Source: Bog-756 sp963699085 (lineage in GTDB: Bacteria; Actinomycetota; Acidimicrobiia; Acidimicrobiales; RAAP-2). From it: DNA of 64,000 nt. Each line of letters starts with the position of its first letter. Within the stretch, counting starts at the first letter, position 1. The stretch spans positions 1 to 64,000 of the forward strand of contig CAVOTH010000003.1 in assembly GCA_963699085.1 (NCBI GenBank). The letters run 5' to 3'. The translations under genes were made by a program, and so were the position numbers. The notes beneath the pieces are model-generated. The model was not told the DNA's origin and searched no databases. It saw only the letters and a program-made list of their open reading frames with translations. This document shows positions 30,653 to 39,406 of this stretch, in pieces.

Positions 30653-31213
30653 ATGGCCGTGAACAACAACGAGCTCCAGTTCGAGGAGCGGACGATCCGG
30701 GTGAACCGGGTGTCGAAGGTGGTCAAGGGTGGTCGGCGGTTCTCGTTCGCCGCCCTCATGGTCGTCGGCGACGGCAACGGACGGGTCGGACTCGGCTACG
30801 GCAAGGCCAAAGAGGCCGGGCTGGCCGTGCAGAAGGGCATCGAAGAGGCCCGCAAGAACATGTTCGATGTGCCGCTGGCCGGCTCCACCATCACCCACCC
30901 CATCGTGGGGGAGAGCGGGGCCGGACGGGTCATGCTGAAGCCGGCCGCCCCCGGTACCGGGGTCATCGCCGGCGGCGCGGCCCGGGCCATCCTCGAGATG
31001 GCCGGCATCCGCGACATCCTGGCCAAGTCGCTCGGCTCGTCCAACGGCATCAACGTGGCCCACGCCACGATCGCCGGGTTGAAGGGCCTCAAGCGCCCCG
31101 ACGAGATCGCCGCCCTACGGGGCAAGTCGGTCGAAGAGGTGGCACCGGCCGCCATGCTCCGCGCCTACCGCGAGCGGCGCCGCGAGAACGACCTGTTCAC
31201 GGAGGTGAGCTGA
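30653..31213 (+). CDS. rpsE: 30S ribosomal protein S5
   Basis: A 186-residue protein at the mRNA entry, involved in decoding fidelity. The double-stranded RNA-binding fold starts ERTIRVNRVSKVVKGGRRFS; VGLGYGKAKEAGLAVQKGIE and GIRDILAKSLGSSNGINVAH follow. rpmD begins 1 nt after the stop. Confidence 0.97.
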   Translation: MAVNNNELQFEERTIRVNRVSKVVKGGRRFSFAALMVVGDGNGRVGLGYGKAKEAGLAVQKGIEEARKNMFDVPLAGSTITHPIVGESGAGRVMLKPAAPGTGVIAGGAARAILEMAGIRDILAKSLGSSNGINVAHATIAGLKGLKRPDEIAALRGKSVEEVAPAAMLRAYRERRRENDLFTEVS

Positions 31214-31214
31214 C

Positions 31215-31445
31215 ATGGCGTCCACCACCGACACCCCGCTGTCGACCACCGGCTGGATCCGGGTGACCCAGGTCCGCTCCTCCATCGGCACCAAGCCCAA
31301 GCACCGGGGCACCCTCCGCGCCCTCGGGCTCCGTGGCATCGGGCGCACCAACGTGCTGCCCGACCGCCCGGAGATCCGTGGGATGCTCGCACGTGTGCCG
31401 CACCTGGTGGACGTCACGTCCGCCGGCAAAGACGAGAAAGGCTGA
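31215..31445 (+). CDS. rpmD: 50S ribosomal protein L30
   Basis: A 76-residue L30, slightly longer than the usual 58-62 because of a Ser/Thr-rich N-terminus. The core is GWIRVTQVRSSIGTKPKHRG, TLRALGLRGIGRTNVLPD and GMLARVPHLVDV. Confidence 0.95.
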   Translation: MASTTDTPLSTTGWIRVTQVRSSIGTKPKHRGTLRALGLRGIGRTNVLPDRPEIRGMLARVPHLVDVTSAGKDEKG

Positions 31446-31447
31446 CC

Positions 31448-31936
31448 ATGAAGGTCCATGATCTCCGCCCACCGGCAGGCTCCAATCGGGCCCGCAAGCG
31501 GGTAGGCCGCGGCATCGGCGGCAAGGGTGGCAAGACTGCCGGCCGCGGCACCAAGGGCCAGGGGGCGCGGGACACCATCCCGATGGGGTTCGAGGGCGGC
31601 CAGCTTCCCCTCATGCAGCGCATCCCCAAGCTCCGTGGTTTCACCAACCCGTTCCGGGTCGAGTACACCCCGGTCAATGTCGGTACTCTCGACGCCGTGG
31701 CGGGTGACACGGCGGACATCCCCGCCCTGGTGGCTGCCGGGCTCGCCCACAAGGGCGATCTGGTCAAGGTCCTGGGCGCCGGCGAGCTGACCAGGGCCCT
31801 GCGGGTGGAGGCGCATGCCTTCTCGAAGTCCGCCGAGGCGGCCATCACCGGCGCCGGCGGGTCGATCTCCATCGTCCCGCTACCATTCGGCAACGGTCGC
31901 CCTCCGGCAAAGGGCAACGCCCTCACCAACCGCTAG
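31448..31936 (+). CDS. rplO: 50S ribosomal protein L15
   Basis: A 162-residue late-assembly protein: MKVHDLRPPAGSNRARKRVG, RGIGGKGGKTAGRGTKGQGA, MGFEGGQLPLMQRIPKLRGF, and the C-terminal LTRALRVEAHAFSKSAEAAI. It starts 2 nt after rpmD. secY follows after 30 nt. Confidence 0.97.
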   Translation: MKVHDLRPPAGSNRARKRVGRGIGGKGGKTAGRGTKGQGARDTIPMGFEGGQLPLMQRIPKLRGFTNPFRVEYTPVNVGTLDAVAGDTADIPALVAAGLAHKGDLVKVLGAGELTRALRVEAHAFSKSAEAAITGAGGSISIVPLPFGNGRPPAKGNALTNR

Positions 31937-31966
31937 CATCTTCCGAACGCGGCGTCGAGGAGCCCC

Positions 31967-33259
31967 ATGCTTGCCAGCCTGGCCAACATCTTCCGCATCC
32001 CCGACCTTCGCAAGAAGGTCCTCTTCACGCTGACCATCATCGCCCTGTACCAGTTCGGGGCGAATGTGCCGGTCCCCTTCGTGAACTTCTCGAAGGTGGC
32101 CCAGCTCGAGGCGGCGTCGAAGTCGTCCGGGGTCCTCGGATTCCTCAACCTGTTCAGCGGCGGCGCCCTCACCCGCATGGCGGTGTTCGGGCTGGGCATC
32201 ATGCCCTACATCACCTCGAGCATCATCATCCAGCTCCTGGCCACGGTGATCCCCAAGCTCGAACAGTGGCGCGACCAGGGCGCGGTCGGCCAGAAGAAGC
32301 TGACCCAGACGACCCGGTACCTGACGGTGGCCCTGGCGCTGATGCAGTCCACCGGACTGGTGTACCTGTTCCACAAGGGCGGGGGCGGCCTCTTCGGCAC
32401 CTCGCAGAACATCGACCTGATCCTCAACTACTCGATCTGGCGAGCCGGCTTCATCGTCCTGACCCTGACCGCGGGCACCGCGTTCGTGATGTGGCTGGCC
32501 GAGTTGATCACCCAGCGTGGAATCGGCCAGGGCATGTCGATCCTGATCTTCGCCAACGTCGTGGCCGGGATCCCCTCCGGACTCAACACCGTCCTCCAGG
32601 AGGGCGGCAGGGTGAAGTTCGCCACCATCCTGCTGGTCTCGCTGGCCCTGCTGGTCCTCATCGTCTTCGTCGACCAGGGGCAGCGGCGGATCCCGGTGAC
32701 GTTCGCCAAACGGGTGGTGGGCCGCAAGATGTACGGCGGGTCCAACACGTACATCCCACTCAAGGTCAACCAGGCCGGCGTGATCCCGATCATCTTCGCC
32801 AGCTCGGTGCTCTACATCCCCGTGCTGCTGTCCAACATCATCCCGTCATACGCCTTCCGGCAGTGGGTGAACCACAACGTGACGCCGACCAGCGTCTTCT
32901 ACATCTTGACGTACTTCCTCTTCATCCTCCTCTTCACGTTCTTCTACGTCTACGTGGCCTTCGACCCCCACCAGCAGGCGGACATCATCCGCAAGCAGGG
33001 TGGGTACATCCCGGGCATCCGCCCCGGCCATCCGACGGAGCGGTACCTGGCCCACATCCTGAATCGGATCACCTGGCCGGGGGCCATCTTCCTCGGCGGG
33101 GTGGCGATCACCCCGTCGCTGCTGATGGCTGCATGGAACATCACCAGCTATCCCTTCTACGGAACGACGCTCCTCATCGCTACCGGCGTGGCTCTCGAGA
33201 CGATGAAGCAGATCGACAGCCAGCTGATGATGCGGAACTACGAGGGTTTCCTCAAGTAG
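31967..33259 (+). CDS. secY: Preprotein translocase subunit SecY
   Basis: The 430-residue channel of the Sec translocon with ten predicted membrane helices. Visible signatures: RKKVLFTLTIIALYQFGANV (TM1), LGIMPYITSSIIIQLLATVI (TM2), the cytosolic loop EGQRRI-like DQGQRRIPVTFAKRVVGRKM, and IRPGHPTERYLAHILNRITW. Starts at ATG 31967 and ends with the usual MMRNYEGFLK. adk starts directly at the next base. Confidence 0.97.
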   Translation: MLASLANIFRIPDLRKKVLFTLTIIALYQFGANVPVPFVNFSKVAQLEAASKSSGVLGFLNLFSGGALTRMAVFGLGIMPYITSSIIIQLLATVIPKLEQWRDQGAVGQKKLTQTTRYLTVALALMQSTGLVYLFHKGGGGLFGTSQNIDLILNYSIWRAGFIVLTLTAGTAFVMWLAELITQRGIGQGMSILIFANVVAGIPSGLNTVLQEGGRVKFATILLVSLALLVLIVFVDQGQRRIPVTFAKRVVGRKMYGGSNTYIPLKVNQAGVIPIIFASSVLYIPVLLSNIIPSYAFRQWVNHNVTPTSVFYILTYFLFILLFTFFYVYVAFDPHQQADIIRKQGGYIPGIRPGHPTERYLAHILNRITWPGAIFLGGVAITPSLLMAAWNITSYPFYGTTLLIATGVALETMKQIDSQLMMRNYEGFLK

Positions 33260-33940
33260 GTGGCAGCCGGCGCCAGGCTCGTCGTCCTCGGCAAACAGGG
33301 GGCGGGGAAGGGGACGCAGTGTCTGTCCCTCTCTCACCACTATGTCGTCACCCACGTCTCCACGGGTGACATGCTTCGCGAGGCGGTCAAACAGGCCACC
33401 CCGCTCGGCAAGAAGGCCAAGGAGCTCATGGACCGCGGGGAGTTGCTCGGCGACGACCTGATCATGGAGATGGTCTCTTCCCGGCTCGAGGAGAGCGACA
33501 CCAAGGATCGCGGCTTCATCCTCGACGGCTGCCCCCGTACGGTCGAGCAGGCCAAGATGCTGGCGGACTACCTGGCCCCGGTCGACCTCGACCTGGTCAT
33601 CGACATCGAGGTCCCGACCTCCCAGGTATTGCGCCGGCTGGCGTCGCGCCGGGTGTGCGTGGACTGCGGGGCCAACTACTCACTGGCCTCGAGGCCCCTC
33701 ATCAACTGGACGTGCGACGTCTGCGGAGGGGAGGTGGTCCAGCGCGAGGACGACACCGAGGAGGCCATCACCCGCCGCCTCGAGATCTACGAGCTGCAGA
33801 CCGCCCCACTCATCGACTGGTACCTCGAGCGGGGGCAGCTGGCCCAGGTGACCGGCACCGGTTCACCCGAGGCCGTCACCAAGCGGATCGTCCGGGCCAT
33901 CGAGGATCGGCGGAACCGCAAGGGTGGTCGATTCTCGTGA
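33260..33940 (+). CDS. adk: Adenylate kinase, zinc-LID type
   Basis: Catalyses ATP + AMP to 2 ADP. GTG 33260 follows the secY stop directly. The P-loop reads GKQGAGKGTQ (commonly GPPGAGKGTQ). The AMP site shows THVSTGDMLREAV and the central motif GFILDGCPRTVEQAKML. The LID carries four cysteines (CVDCGANYSL and CDVCGG), a structural zinc site. At 226 residues it is the long form. Co-transcription with secY is usual. Confidence 0.96.
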   Translation: MAAGARLVVLGKQGAGKGTQCLSLSHHYVVTHVSTGDMLREAVKQATPLGKKAKELMDRGELLGDDLIMEMVSSRLEESDTKDRGFILDGCPRTVEQAKMLADYLAPVDLDLVIDIEVPTSQVLRRLASRRVCVDCGANYSLASRPLINWTCDVCGGEVVQREDDTEEAITRRLEIYELQTAPLIDWYLERGQLAQVTGTGSPEAVTKRIVRAIEDRRNRKGGRFS

Positions 33941-34009
33941 TCCCGCCCCTACGATGATGGGCATGTCCGCAGTGCCCACCGTCACCACTCCCGTCTCCGG
34001 CTCCGCCCG

Positions 34010-34753
34010 ATGAGGCGAAATGCCGAGGAGTTGGCCAAGATGCGCCGGGCCGGCCGGGTGGTGGCCGAGATCCACGAGGCCACCCGGGCCGTCATCAAGC
34101 CGGGTGTCACCACCATGGACCTCGACCGTGCCGCCCGCGACGTGTTGGAGAAGCGAGGTGCTGGGTCCAACTTCCTCGGATATCACGGGTTTCCGGCCGT
34201 GGTGTGCACCTCCCCGAACTCGATGATCGTCCACGGGATCCCGTCGGACCAGGTCGTCCTGGTCGAGGGCGACATCATCTCGGTCGACTGCGGTGCGATC
34301 ATCGAGGGGTACCACGGGGACGCCGCCTACACCGCCCCGGTGGGTGAGGTGTCGGCCGAGGCGGTCCGACTGATGGAAGTCACCGAGGCGAGCCTCTTTG
34401 CCGGCATCGACCAGCTGACCTCGGGGAACCGGTTGCACGAAGTCGGCCGGGCCGTCCAGAAGGTCGCCGAGGCGGCCGGCTTCTCGGTGGTCCGTGAGTA
34501 TGTCGGCCATGCCATCGGCACGGCCATGCACGAGGACCCCCAGGTCCCCAACTACTGGCCCGGCACACCGGGACCGACCCTCAAAGAGGGCATGGTGTTC
34601 GCCATCGAGCCGATGGTCAACGCCGGGGGCACCGGCACCCTCCTCCTGGACGACGGCTGGAGCGTGGTGACCTCGGACGGACGACTGTCGGCCCACTTCG
34701 AGCACACCATCGCCATCACCGATGACGGACCCGAGGTTTTCACCGTCCTCTAG
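34010..34753 (+). CDS. map: Methionine aminopeptidase type I
   Basis: Removes the N-terminal Met co-translationally. The 247-residue enzyme has the dinuclear-metal ligands in order: D in SVDCGAIIEGYHGDAAYT (two Asp), H in YVGHAIGTAMHEDP, E in FAIEPMVNAG and E in FEHTIAIT, plus the substrate histidine in YHGFPAVVCTSPNSMIVHG. ATG 34010 is 69 nt after adk. No N-terminal zinc-finger linker is present, so this is the type Ia form. Confidence 0.96.
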   Translation: MRRNAEELAKMRRAGRVVAEIHEATRAVIKPGVTTMDLDRAARDVLEKRGAGSNFLGYHGFPAVVCTSPNSMIVHGIPSDQVVLVEGDIISVDCGAIIEGYHGDAAYTAPVGEVSAEAVRLMEVTEASLFAGIDQLTSGNRLHEVGRAVQKVAEAAGFSVVREYVGHAIGTAMHEDPQVPNYWPGTPGPTLKEGMVFAIEPMVNAGGTGTLLLDDGWSVVTSDGRLSAHFEHTIAITDDGPEVFTVL

Positions 34754-34813
34754 TCCGCTGACCTGGGATTTCGACCGCGCACTGCGTAGAGTTGGAAGCC
34801 GGTGGGGTCGGAC

Positions 34814-34841
34814 TGGCAATTTGCCCCCGAAGGGCTAGACT
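34814..34841 (+). promoter_or_regulatory. Possible promoter ahead of infA
   Basis: TGGCAA (34814-34819), a 16-nt spacer and TAGACT (34836-34841) lie in the 262-nt gap between map and infA. The gap is longer than elsewhere in this cluster, which fits a separate transcription start for the infA-rpmJ-rpsM-rpsK-rpsD-rpoA-rplQ group. Confidence 0.4.
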
Positions 34842-35015
34842 AGTGATTCGGCTGGCCACGGGTGTGTGGTGGCGTGCCGATCCCCGCTCCCGGTGGTGTT
34901 GCTCAGGCACGTCCCCGACTGCGGTTGGGTCCGGACGACGAGCTTCGTTGTCCGAGGCGCACGTCAGCCCCCGGGCCGACTAGGTACGAGAACGACAGAG
35001 TAGTAGGAGATTCAC

Positions 35016-35240
35016 CTGCCCAAGCCCAAGGAAGATGCGATCGTGCTGGAGGGGACGGTCGTCGAACCGCTGCCCAACGCCATGTTCCGCGTGGAGCTCG
35101 AGAATGGCCACAACGTATTGGCCCACAGCTCGGGAAAGATGCGGATGCACCGAATCCGCATCCTCCCCGGTGACAAGGTGCAGGTGGAGATCACCCCCTA
35201 CGACCTGGCCCGCGGGCGGATCACCTACCGCTACAAGTGA
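35016..35240 (+). CDS. infA: Translation initiation factor IF-1 with a probable CTG start
   Basis: IF-1 (S1/OB fold) blocks the A site during initiation. The full-length protein PKPKEDAIVLEGTVVEPLPN...GRITYRYK is in frame from CTG 35016, which stands 5 nt after a good AGGAGA (35005-35010) and gives 74 residues, the normal length. The only other in-frame starts are GTG 35043 and CTG 35046; GTG would remove nine conserved N-terminal residues and has no Shine-Dalgarno. No ATG, GTG or TTG exists between the upstream stop and 35043. CTG initiation is therefore my choice; a sequence error in an ATG is the alternative. Confidence 0.9.
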   Translation: MPKPKEDAIVLEGTVVEPLPNAMFRVELENGHNVLAHSSGKMRMHRIRILPGDKVQVEITPYDLARGRITYRYK

Positions 35241-35329
35241 GTCAGTCCGGCCCCGCCAGCCTCGGCGCGGTCGGGAAGCACGGAACCGTCGGCCTCCGGG
35301 CCGGACGGATGAGGACTAAGGACGACAAC

Positions 35330-35443
35330 GTGAAGGTTCGACCCAGCGTCAAGCCGATGTGTGAGAAGTGCAAGGTGATCCGCCGCCACCGACGGGTCAT
35401 CGTCATCTGCGACAACCCCCGCCACAAGCAGCGGCAGGGCTGA
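35330..35443 (+). CDS. rpmJ: 50S ribosomal protein L36, zinc-binding form
   Basis: A 37-residue protein too short for most gene finders. GTG 35330 gives KVRPSVKPMCEKCKVIRRHR, then RVIVICDNPRHKQRQG. The zinc ligands C-x2-C-x12-C-x4-H are intact, so this is the C+ form. It lies between infA and rpsM, its usual place. Confidence 0.96.
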   Translation: MKVRPSVKPMCEKCKVIRRHRRVIVICDNPRHKQRQG

Positions 35444-35480
35444 CGCCGACCAGGCGTGACTTAGAGAGAGAGAAGAACAC

Positions 35481-35858
35481 GTGGCCCGCATCTCCGGCGT
35501 GGACATCCCCCGCGAAAAGCGGTTGGAGATCTCCCTGACCTACATCTTCGGCATCGGCCGGACGACCGCGGAGCGGATCTGCACGGTCACCGAGACCAGC
35601 CCGGACACCCGTGTCCGGGACCTGACCGACGAAGAGGTCACCCGTCTACGCAACTACATCGACGCCAACCTGCAGGTCGAGGGCGACCTGCGGCGCGACA
35701 TCTCCCAGGACATCAAGCGGAAGATGGAGATCGGTTGCTACCAGGGCATCCGCCACCGCAAGGGCCTGCCGGTCCACGGCCAGCGCACCCACACCAACGC
35801 CCGCACCCGCAAAGGCCCCAAGAAGACCGTCGCCGGAAAGAAGAAGGTTCGCAAGTAA
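35481..35858 (+). CDS. rpsM: 30S ribosomal protein S13
   Basis: A 125-residue head protein that contacts the P-site tRNA. GTG 35481 (ARISGVDIPREKRLEISLTY), IFGIGRTTAERIC, and the C-terminal RGLPVHGQRTHTNARTRKGP (here KGLPVHGQRT). AGAGAGAGAAG upstream is a strong ribosome-binding site. The stop overlaps the rpsK ATG. Confidence 0.97.
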   Translation: MARISGVDIPREKRLEISLTYIFGIGRTTAERICTVTETSPDTRVRDLTDEEVTRLRNYIDANLQVEGDLRRDISQDIKRKMEIGCYQGIRHRKGLPVHGQRTHTNARTRKGPKKTVAGKKKVRK

Positions 35859-36262
35859 TGGCCAAGCCCACCAAGCCGGGAGCGCCCCGTCGGCCCCGCA
35901 AGCGCGAGCGCAAGAACATCACGTTCGGCGTCGCCCACATCAAGAGCTCGTTCAACAACACGATCGTCTCGATCGCCGACCCTGAGGGCAACGTCCTCGC
36001 CTGGGCCTCGGCCGGCAACGTCGGATTCAAGGGCTCGCGCAAGTCGACGCCCTTCGCCGCCCAGCTCGCCGCCGAGCAGTGCGCCAAGCGGGCCATGGAG
36101 CACGGAGTGCGCCGGGTCGACGTGCTGGTCCGCGGTCCCGGCTCCGGCCGCGAGACCGCCATCCGCTCACTCGCCGCCGCCGGCATCGAGGTCGCCGGCA
36201 TCAAGGACGTAACCCCCATCCCGCACAACGGCTGCCGCCCCAAGAAGCGGCGGCGGGTGTAG
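35858..36262 (+). CDS. rpsK: 30S ribosomal protein S11
   Basis: A 134-residue platform protein. ATG 35858 (TAATG overlap) begins AKPTKPGAPRRPRKRERKNI. Conserved: GVAHIKSSFNNTIVSIADPE, AGNVGFKGSRKSTPFAAQLA, VLVRGPGSGRETAIRSLAAA and the end HNGCRPKKRRRV. Confidence 0.97.
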   Translation: MAKPTKPGAPRRPRKRERKNITFGVAHIKSSFNNTIVSIADPEGNVLAWASAGNVGFKGSRKSTPFAAQLAAEQCAKRAMEHGVRRVDVLVRGPGSGRETAIRSLAAAGIEVAGIKDVTPIPHNGCRPKKRRRV

Positions 36263-36292
36263 GGACGGGAACGAAGGGAACCAAGGACCACC

Positions 36293-36940
36293 ATGGCTCG
36301 TTACACCGGACCCGTCTGCCGGCTCTGTCGCCGGGAGCGCACCAAGCTCTTCTTGAAGGGAGAGCGCTGCTATTCGATGAAGTGCCCCGTCTCCGAGGCG
36401 GTCACCGACCGCCACAGCCGGGCCTATCCGCCCGGCGAGCACGGCCGCGACCGCATGCGCCAGGGCTCGGAGTATCTCGGCCAGTTGCGCGAGAAGCAGA
36501 AGGCGCGCCGGATCTACGGCCTGCTGGAGCGGCAGTTCCACAACCTCTACGTCGAGGCCAGCCGGGCCCCGGGCATCACCGGTGAGAATCTGCTGGTCAT
36601 GCTCGAGCTCCGGCTCGACAACGTGGCGTTCCGCGCCGGGTGGGGCGCCAGCCGTTCCCAGGCCCGCCAGTTCGTCCGCCACGGCCACGTCCTGGTCAAC
36701 GGCAAGCGGGTCACCATTCCCAGCTATCGCCTGCGCCAGGGGGATACCGTCGCCCTCAAGCCGTCGTCGCGCGAGCTGTTCCACGTGCGCCGCAACATGG
36801 ACACCCTCGACCGCTCGCTGCCTCCGTGGCTCGAGACGGTGGGGGACCGGTTCGAGGTCCGGGTGTTCTCACTTCCGCTGCGCGAGCACATCGACGAGCC
36901 GGTGCAGGAACAGCTGATCGTCGAGCTCTACTCCAAGTAG
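36293..36940 (+). CDS. rpsD: 30S ribosomal protein S4, zinc-binding form
   Basis: A 215-residue primary 16S rRNA binder and assembly initiator. The N-terminus has four cysteines, CRLCRRERTKLFLKGERCYS and MKCP, the zinc-containing form. The S4 RNA-binding domain is LDNVAFRAGWGASRSQARQF, VRHGHVLVNGKRVTIPSYRL. ATG 36293 follows AAGGGAACCAAGGA. Confidence 0.96.
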   Translation: MARYTGPVCRLCRRERTKLFLKGERCYSMKCPVSEAVTDRHSRAYPPGEHGRDRMRQGSEYLGQLREKQKARRIYGLLERQFHNLYVEASRAPGITGENLLVMLELRLDNVAFRAGWGASRSQARQFVRHGHVLVNGKRVTIPSYRLRQGDTVALKPSSRELFHVRRNMDTLDRSLPPWLETVGDRFEVRVFSLPLREHIDEPVQEQLIVELYSK

Positions 36941-37061
36941 CCCCGGCCGGCACCCGCCGTCCACCACCTGCTGTCCGCCACTCCGCCGTTCCGCCACCCG
37001 CACCACCGACACACTGACCGAAACCGAACCTGCGCACCATCTGCCGAGGAGCCACACAAGC

Positions 37062-38000
37062 ATGCTCATCATCCAGCGACCCACCGTCGAAGCAATCGGC
37101 GAAGAAGAGGACAACCGTCAGAAGTTCGCGGTCGGCCCGCTCGACCCCGGCTTCGGGCACACGCTCGGCAACTCGCTGCGGCGCACGCTCCTGTCGTCGA
37201 TCCCGGGTGCCGCCATCACCCAGGTGCGGTTCGACGAGGCCCTCCACGAGTTCACGACCCTGCCGGGCGTGAAGGAGGATGTCACCGACATCATCCTCAA
37301 CCTGAAGGACCTCCTGTTCACGGTCCACAGTGACGAGCCGGTGACCATCCGCCTCGACAAGCGGGGCCCGGGTGCGGCCACCGCCGGCGACCTGCAGCTG
37401 AGCGCCGACGTCGAGGTCCTGAGCCCTGGCCAGCACATCGCCTCCCTCAACGCCAAGGGCCACATCGCCGTCGACCTGACGGTGGAGCGGGGACGGGGCT
37501 ACGTCTCGGCCGACAAGAACAAGGGCACCGGCGCCATCGGGGTCATCCCGGTCGACGCCATCTTCTCGCCGGTCCGCCGGGTGGCCTTCACGGTCGAGCC
37601 TGTCCGGGTCGAGCAGTCGACCGACTTCGACCGCCTGGTCCTCGAGATCGAGACCGACGGCTCCCTCACCCCGCGCGAGGCGCTGGCCTCGGCCGGCGAC
37701 ACCCTCCGCACCCTGGTCAGCCTGGTGGCCGACCTCGAGGACGAACCGATGGGCCTCGAGCTCGGCGAGTTCGGCACCGTCAGCACCGGGTCGCCCGACC
37801 TCGACCTGCGCATCGAGGACCTCGACCTCACCGAGCGTCCCCGCAACTGCCTCAAGCGAGCCCAGATCAACACCATCGGCGAGCTGGTCGACCGCACCCT
37901 CGACGATCTCCTCAACATCACCAACTTCGGGCAGAAGTCGCTCGACGAGGTGCTCCAGAAGCTCGATGAGCGGGGCCTGTCCCTGCGGGTCAAGGACTGA
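37062..38000 (+). CDS. rpoA: DNA-directed RNA polymerase subunit alpha
   Basis: The 312-residue alpha subunit. The N-terminal dimerisation domain shows KFAVGPLDPGFGHTLGNSLR and RRTLLSSIPGAAITQVRF. The alpha-CTD, which contacts UP elements and activators, contains ERPRNCLKRAQINTIGELVD and NITNFGQKSLDEVLQKLDER. ATG 37062 has GAGGAG upstream. It lies between rpsD and rplQ, the normal place. Confidence 0.97.
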   Translation: MLIIQRPTVEAIGEEEDNRQKFAVGPLDPGFGHTLGNSLRRTLLSSIPGAAITQVRFDEALHEFTTLPGVKEDVTDIILNLKDLLFTVHSDEPVTIRLDKRGPGAATAGDLQLSADVEVLSPGQHIASLNAKGHIAVDLTVERGRGYVSADKNKGTGAIGVIPVDAIFSPVRRVAFTVEPVRVEQSTDFDRLVLEIETDGSLTPREALASAGDTLRTLVSLVADLEDEPMGLELGEFGTVSTGSPDLDLRIEDLDLTERPRNCLKRAQINTIGELVDRTLDDLLNITNFGQKSLDEVLQKLDERGLSLRVKD

Positions 38001-38009
38001 GGTCCCCCC

Positions 38010-38363
38010 ATGCTCGGAACCCCGAAGAAGGGCCGCCGCTTCGGCGGCAGCGCGGCACACCAGAAGGCGATGATGGGCAACCTGGTCGCCTCGCTGATCG
38101 CCGCCGAATACCTGGTGACCACCGAGGCCAAGGCCAAGGCGCTGCGCCCGGTGGCCGAGAAGGTCATCACCGCCGCGGCCAAGGGTGGCGTCGCCCGTCA
38201 GCGCAATGTGGTGGCGTTCATCCGTGACAAGGACATGGCCCACAAACTGTTCGACGAGATCGGTCCCCGCTATGCGGAGCGCCCGGGCGGATACACCCGC
38301 ATCCTGAAGTTGGGCAACCGTCAGGGCGACAACGCCCCGATGGCCCGCATCGAACTGGTGTGA
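38010..38363 (+). CDS. rplQ: 50S ribosomal protein L17
   Basis: A 117-residue protein close to the tunnel exit: MLGTPKKGRRFGGSAAHQKA, TTEAKAKALRPVAEKVITAA, RPGGYTRILKLGNRQGDNAP, MARIELV. Unlike mycobacterial L17 it has no long C-terminal tail. The stop overlaps the truA GTG by 4 nt. Confidence 0.97.
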   Translation: MLGTPKKGRRFGGSAAHQKAMMGNLVASLIAAEYLVTTEAKAKALRPVAEKVITAAAKGGVARQRNVVAFIRDKDMAHKLFDEIGPRYAERPGGYTRILKLGNRQGDNAPMARIELV

Positions 38364-39280
38364 GTTCGCCCCCGGATCCCGGGGGGAGTCACCAAGACAC
38401 CGTGCGGTGGTGCCTCCGGGTCGCCTATGACGGCTCGGGGTTCCACGGCTTCGCCGCCCAGGACGGCCAGGCCACCGTGGCCGGAACTCTGGCCGAGGCG
38501 CTGTCACGGGCGGCCCGCACCCCGGTGACCCTCACCTGCGCCGGTCGCACCGACGCCGGCGTGCACGCGCTCGATCAGGTCGTCCACTTCGACGTGCCCG
38601 CCGAGCGGTCGGCCGCCCTCGATCCGGCCGCCCTGGTCAAGTCCTGCAACAGCCAGGTGGGTCCGTCCATCGTGGTGCGCTCGGCCGGAATCGCTCCCGC
38701 CGGCTTCGACGCCCGTCATTCGGCCACCGCCCGCCGCTACCGCTACCTGGTGGTGAACGCCACAGTGGCCGACCCGCTCCTGGCCGGTCTGACCTGGCAC
38801 GTCGCCGAGCCACTGGACCTACGGGCCATGGCCGCCGCCGCCGACGCCCTGCTGGGCGAGCACGACTTCCGGGCCTTCTGCCGCCGGGTGCCCGGCACCA
38901 CCCACTCCGACCCGATCCCCCGGCGGGTCCTCGACGCCCGCTGGACCCGGCTCGACGGACGCGCCACGGGTGCCCGGTCGGCCGGGACGTCCGATCTTCA
39001 TGCCTCCTCGGCCTCCACCGGGGCGTCACTGGCGCCGGTGGTGGGGGACCTCCTCGCCTTCGAGATAGAGGCGAATGCGTTCTGCCACCAGATGGTCCGC
39101 TCCCTGGTCGGGACCCTGGTCGACGTGGGTCGCGCCCGCAAGCGCCCTTCGGACATCCTCCACATCCTCCGTTCGGCCGACCGCGGGAACGCCGGTCAGC
39201 CGGCCCCGCCCCAGGGCCTCACCCTCATGGCGGTGCGCTACGGCCCGGGCGGCTTGCCGGACGACCCCTATCCGACCTAG
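38360..39280 (+). CDS. truA: tRNA pseudouridine(38-40) synthase TruA
   Basis: Isomerises uridines 38-40 in the tRNA anticodon arm. The catalytic aspartate is in CAGRTDAGVHALDQVVHFDV; VRWCLRVAYDGSGFHGFAAQ and FCHQMVRSLVGTLVDVGRAR are family signatures. GTG 38360 overlaps rplQ. At 306 residues it is longer than average because of a Ser/Ala-rich insertion before the second half. Position after rplQ is conserved in actinobacteria. Confidence 0.95.
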   Translation: MSSPPDPGGSHQDTVRWCLRVAYDGSGFHGFAAQDGQATVAGTLAEALSRAARTPVTLTCAGRTDAGVHALDQVVHFDVPAERSAALDPAALVKSCNSQVGPSIVVRSAGIAPAGFDARHSATARRYRYLVVNATVADPLLAGLTWHVAEPLDLRAMAAAADALLGEHDFRAFCRRVPGTTHSDPIPRRVLDARWTRLDGRATGARSAGTSDLHASSASTGASLAPVVGDLLAFEIEANAFCHQMVRSLVGTLVDVGRARKRPSDILHILRSADRGNAGQPAPPQGLTLMAVRYGPGGLPDDPYPT

Positions 39281-39406
39281 TGTGGGAGGTCGCCGGGTCG
39301 GGCACGGCGCGGTGCAGCGTGCCATCACGCCCCAGCCGCCAGCCCCCTCCCGAGGCCCCGCACCGCAGGTGCCCGGACACCCAGCACCATCGACCAAGGA
39401 TCCCCG

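Noticed and set aside
36756..38507. A 583-codon open frame opposite rpoA and rplQ
   Set aside because: Low-complexity shadow overlapping three well-defined genes.
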